Shown here in pieces: positions 62,785 to 64,000 of a stretch of DNA of 64,000 nt. A program made the translations under genes and the position numbers. The first letter of the stretch is position 1, and each line of letters begins with the position of its first letter. The notes beneath the pieces were generated by a model. It was given only the letters and a program-made list of their open reading frames with translations. It was not told the DNA's origin and did not search any database. The DNA is from Erythrobacter mangrovi (GTDB lineage Bacteria > Pseudomonadota > Alphaproteobacteria > Sphingomonadales > Sphingomonadaceae), in assembly GCF_013260645.1 (NCBI RefSeq), contig NZ_CP053921.1, positions 2,715,289 through 2,779,288 of the forward strand, given 5' to 3'.

Positions 62785-63236
62785 TGGCAGGACGTTTCTT
62801 CGACGAATGGCAGGTTGGCGACCGGATCACGCATGAGATCCGTCGCACGGTCACCGAGACCGACAACCTGCTGTTCACGACCATGACGCACAACCCGCAG
62901 CCTTTGCACCTCGATATCGAGGCGGCAAAGGCCAGCGAGTTTGGGCAAATCCTGGTCAACGGTACCTTCACCTTTTCGCTGATGGTCGGGTTGAGCGTGG
63001 GCGACACCACGCTCGGCACGCTGGTGGCGAATCTCGGCTACGACAAGCTGGTGATGCCCAAGCCGGTGTTCATCGGCGACACGCTGCACGCCACCAGCGA
63101 GGTCGTGGGGCTCAAGGAAAGCAAGTCGCGGCCCGATGCCGGGATCGTCACCTTCCTGCACGAGGCGATCAACCAGCGCGATGAAGTGGTTTGCCGGTGC
63201 GAGCGGGCCGCGCTGCTGCATCGCAAACCCGGCTAG
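62784..63236 (+). CDS. MaoC-family dehydratase
   Basis: The start is ATG 62784, using the last base of the preceding stop; 150 residues. [20 protein letters not shown] opens the hot-dog fold, and [20 protein letters not shown] carries the catalytic Asn-x4-His arrangement of (R)-hydratases. [13 protein letters not shown] and [20 protein letters not shown] follow the mesaconyl-CoA hydratase-like subgroup. It hydrates an enoyl-CoA, plausibly making the hydroxyacyl-CoA that the CitE-like lyase cleaves. Confidence 0.92.
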   Translation: MAGRFFDEWQVGDRITHEIRRTVTETDNLLFTTMTHNPQPLHLDIEAAKASEFGQILVNGTFTFSLMVGLSVGDTTLGTLVANLGYDKLVMPKPVFIGDTLHATSEVVGLKESKSRPDAGIVTFLHEAINQRDEVVCRCERAALLHRKPG

Positions 63237-63280
63237 TCCCCCGCGACGATCGGTTGACGCTCGCCAGTCGCTGGCGCAAA

Positions 63281-63303
63281 CCCGGTTTCAAGGAGAAACC
63301 GGG
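63281..63303 (+). promoter_or_regulatory. Hairpin just upstream of the DUF3604 start
   Basis: CCCGGTTTC (63281-63289) and GAAACCGGG (63295-63303) pair perfectly with loop AAGGA. The right arm runs into GGGAGGGG, the ribosome-binding region of the next gene, whose ATG is at 63313. The loop itself is a Shine-Dalgarno-like AAGGA. It may tune translation or be a weak terminator without a T-run. Confidence 0.55.
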
Positions 63304-63312
63304 AGGGGATAA

Positions 63313-64000
63313 ATGCGCAAGGCTTTGCTGGTTGCGTTCGCATGCACCACGCTGGCAGGCTGCGGTTCGGGAATCGGGCCGAGGGCTAGCGAGGCGCAAA
63401 AAGGCGATGGCGAGAACACGATAGAGCTCGCCGAGTTTCCCGACCGGCCTTATTGGGGCGATACCCACCTCCACACCGATATCTCGGTCGATGCTTTCGG
63501 GTTCGGCGTGCGACTGGGCCCTGAAGATGCCCTGAAGTTCGCGCGTGGTGAAAAGGTGGTGGCTACCACGGGCCTCGACGCCCAGCTCGACCGCCCGCTC
63601 GACTTCCTCGTCATCTCTGATCACTCGGATGCGATGGGCGCGACCCGTCGATTGCACGATGCCCCGCGCCTGCTGATCGGCGATCCGACTTTGCGCCGCT
63701 GGCACGACATGATGCGTGAGAGCCCCGAACAATCGCAGCGAGCGGTTGCCGAGCTGATTACTGCGGCGGCGAATGACCAGATACCCGAGGCAATGCGCGA
63801 TCCGGTGCAGCAGGCCAAGGCAACGCGCGACCTATGGACCAATCACGTTGCATTGCTCGATCGCTACAACGAGCCGGGCAAGTTCACCGCCTTCGCTGGC
63901 TTCGAATGGAGCCTGATGCCCGATGGAAACAACCTTCATCGCGTGATGATGTTCAGGGACGGCAGCGCGAAGACCGGTCAGGTGGTGCCTTTTCCCGGCC
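63313..64000 (+). CDS. DUF3604 lipoprotein (3' end outside window)
   Basis: The ATG at 63313 follows GGGAGGGG; 229 residues are visible and the gene continues past the window. Residues 1-18 form a lipoprotein signal with lipobox TLAGCGSG. RPYWGDTHLHTDISVDAFGF is the opening of DUF3604 proteins, with a metal-binding HxH like PHP phosphoesterases and amidohydrolases. DFLVISDHSDAMGATRRLHD supplies further His and Asp ligands, and FTAFAGFEWSLMPDGNNLHR follows. The reaction of the family is not established. It is the third exported metal-dependent hydrolase-like protein of this operon. Confidence 0.85.
   Translation, partial: MRKALLVAFACTTLAGCGSGIGPRASEAQKGDGENTIELAEFPDRPYWGDTHLHTDISVDAFGFGVRLGPEDALKFARGEKVVATTGLDAQLDRPLDFLVISDHSDAMGATRRLHDAPRLLIGDPTLRRWHDMMRESPEQSQRAVAELITAAANDQIPEAMRDPVQQAKATRDLWTNHVALLDRYNEPGKFTAFAGFEWSLMPDGNNLHRVMMFRDGSAKTGQVVPFPG

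Noticed and set aside
1..64000. CRISPR arrays, tRNA and rRNA genes
   Set aside because: No regularly spaced identical repeats and no cloverleaf or rRNA-like sequence were recognised on either strand by eye. A covariance-model scan was not possible.

Overview
The window reads as chromosome of a GC-rich alphaproteobacterium, most likely a sphingomonad of the Erythrobacteraceae type. This rests on the overall protein character, GTG/TTG starts with 4-base stop/start overlaps, a TonB receptor paired with a TPR sulfotransferase, Rieske/CaiB/MaoC catabolic genes, and short GTCCGC-bounded repeats. I made no database comparison, so the taxonomy is inference. I recognised no tRNA, rRNA or CRISPR array.

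Region 1 (1-19.5 kb) is a surface polysaccharide locus that is being remodelled. It holds the tail of a DUF5672-type protein, a broken PhyH dioxygenase, an intact Wza/BexD-type export lipoprotein, and remnants of IS3, IS481 and possibly IS630 elements. A low-GC block follows: a sulfotransferase with a long coiled coil, a 1346-residue GH99-like/GT4/GT2 protein, a methyltransferase, and a second methyltransferase cut after 25 residues by another IS3 remnant. Beyond it lie rmlA-C-D-B (dTDP-L-rhamnose), a dead second export gene, manC-manA (GDP-mannose) and a GT4 glycosyltransferase. Together these make and decorate a rhamnose/mannose-containing polymer.

Region 2 (19.6-23.4 kb) has fumC, three small hypothetical genes separated by copies of a short terminal-inverted-repeat element, and panB on the minus strand.

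Region 3 (23.4-34.3 kb) is the most interesting part. Four transcription units carry the upstream motif GAAACRATTGAAAC (one copy has a single mismatch). Each copy is followed by a GATAYC-like block at one of two fixed spacings that differ by 11 bp. The units encode an OsmC protein; two FAD oxidoreductases with a truncated haemoglobin, a PAS-adenylyl cyclase lacking its usual catalytic Asn, a hybrid histidine kinase and an OmpR-type regulator; a cysteine synthase-glutaredoxin fusion with a PLP decarboxylase; and a 41-residue membrane peptide. I infer a compact, self-contained redox/sulfur stress regulon.

Region 4 (34.4-47.3 kb) is mostly housekeeping or accessory: an outer-membrane barrel, an AraC regulator, an AhpD-like protein, a uracil-DNA glycosylase homologue, an exported amidohydrolase, GNAT, aldo/keto reductase, glpD, an FMN reductase, and a minus-strand thiolase-like/CaiB/TetR operon with an SDR upstream of it.

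Region 5 (47.4-64 kb) starts with a TPR-sulfotransferase and a TonB-dependent receptor. A TetR regulator then diverges, across a perfect palindromic operator, from a ten-gene catabolic operon: Rieske oxygenase, two FAD enzymes, an exported M20 hydrolase, an exported amidohydrolase, CitE-like lyase, CoA transferase/racemase, aldehyde dehydrogenase, MaoC hydratase and a DUF3604 lipoprotein that runs off the end. Its substrate cannot be read from the sequence.
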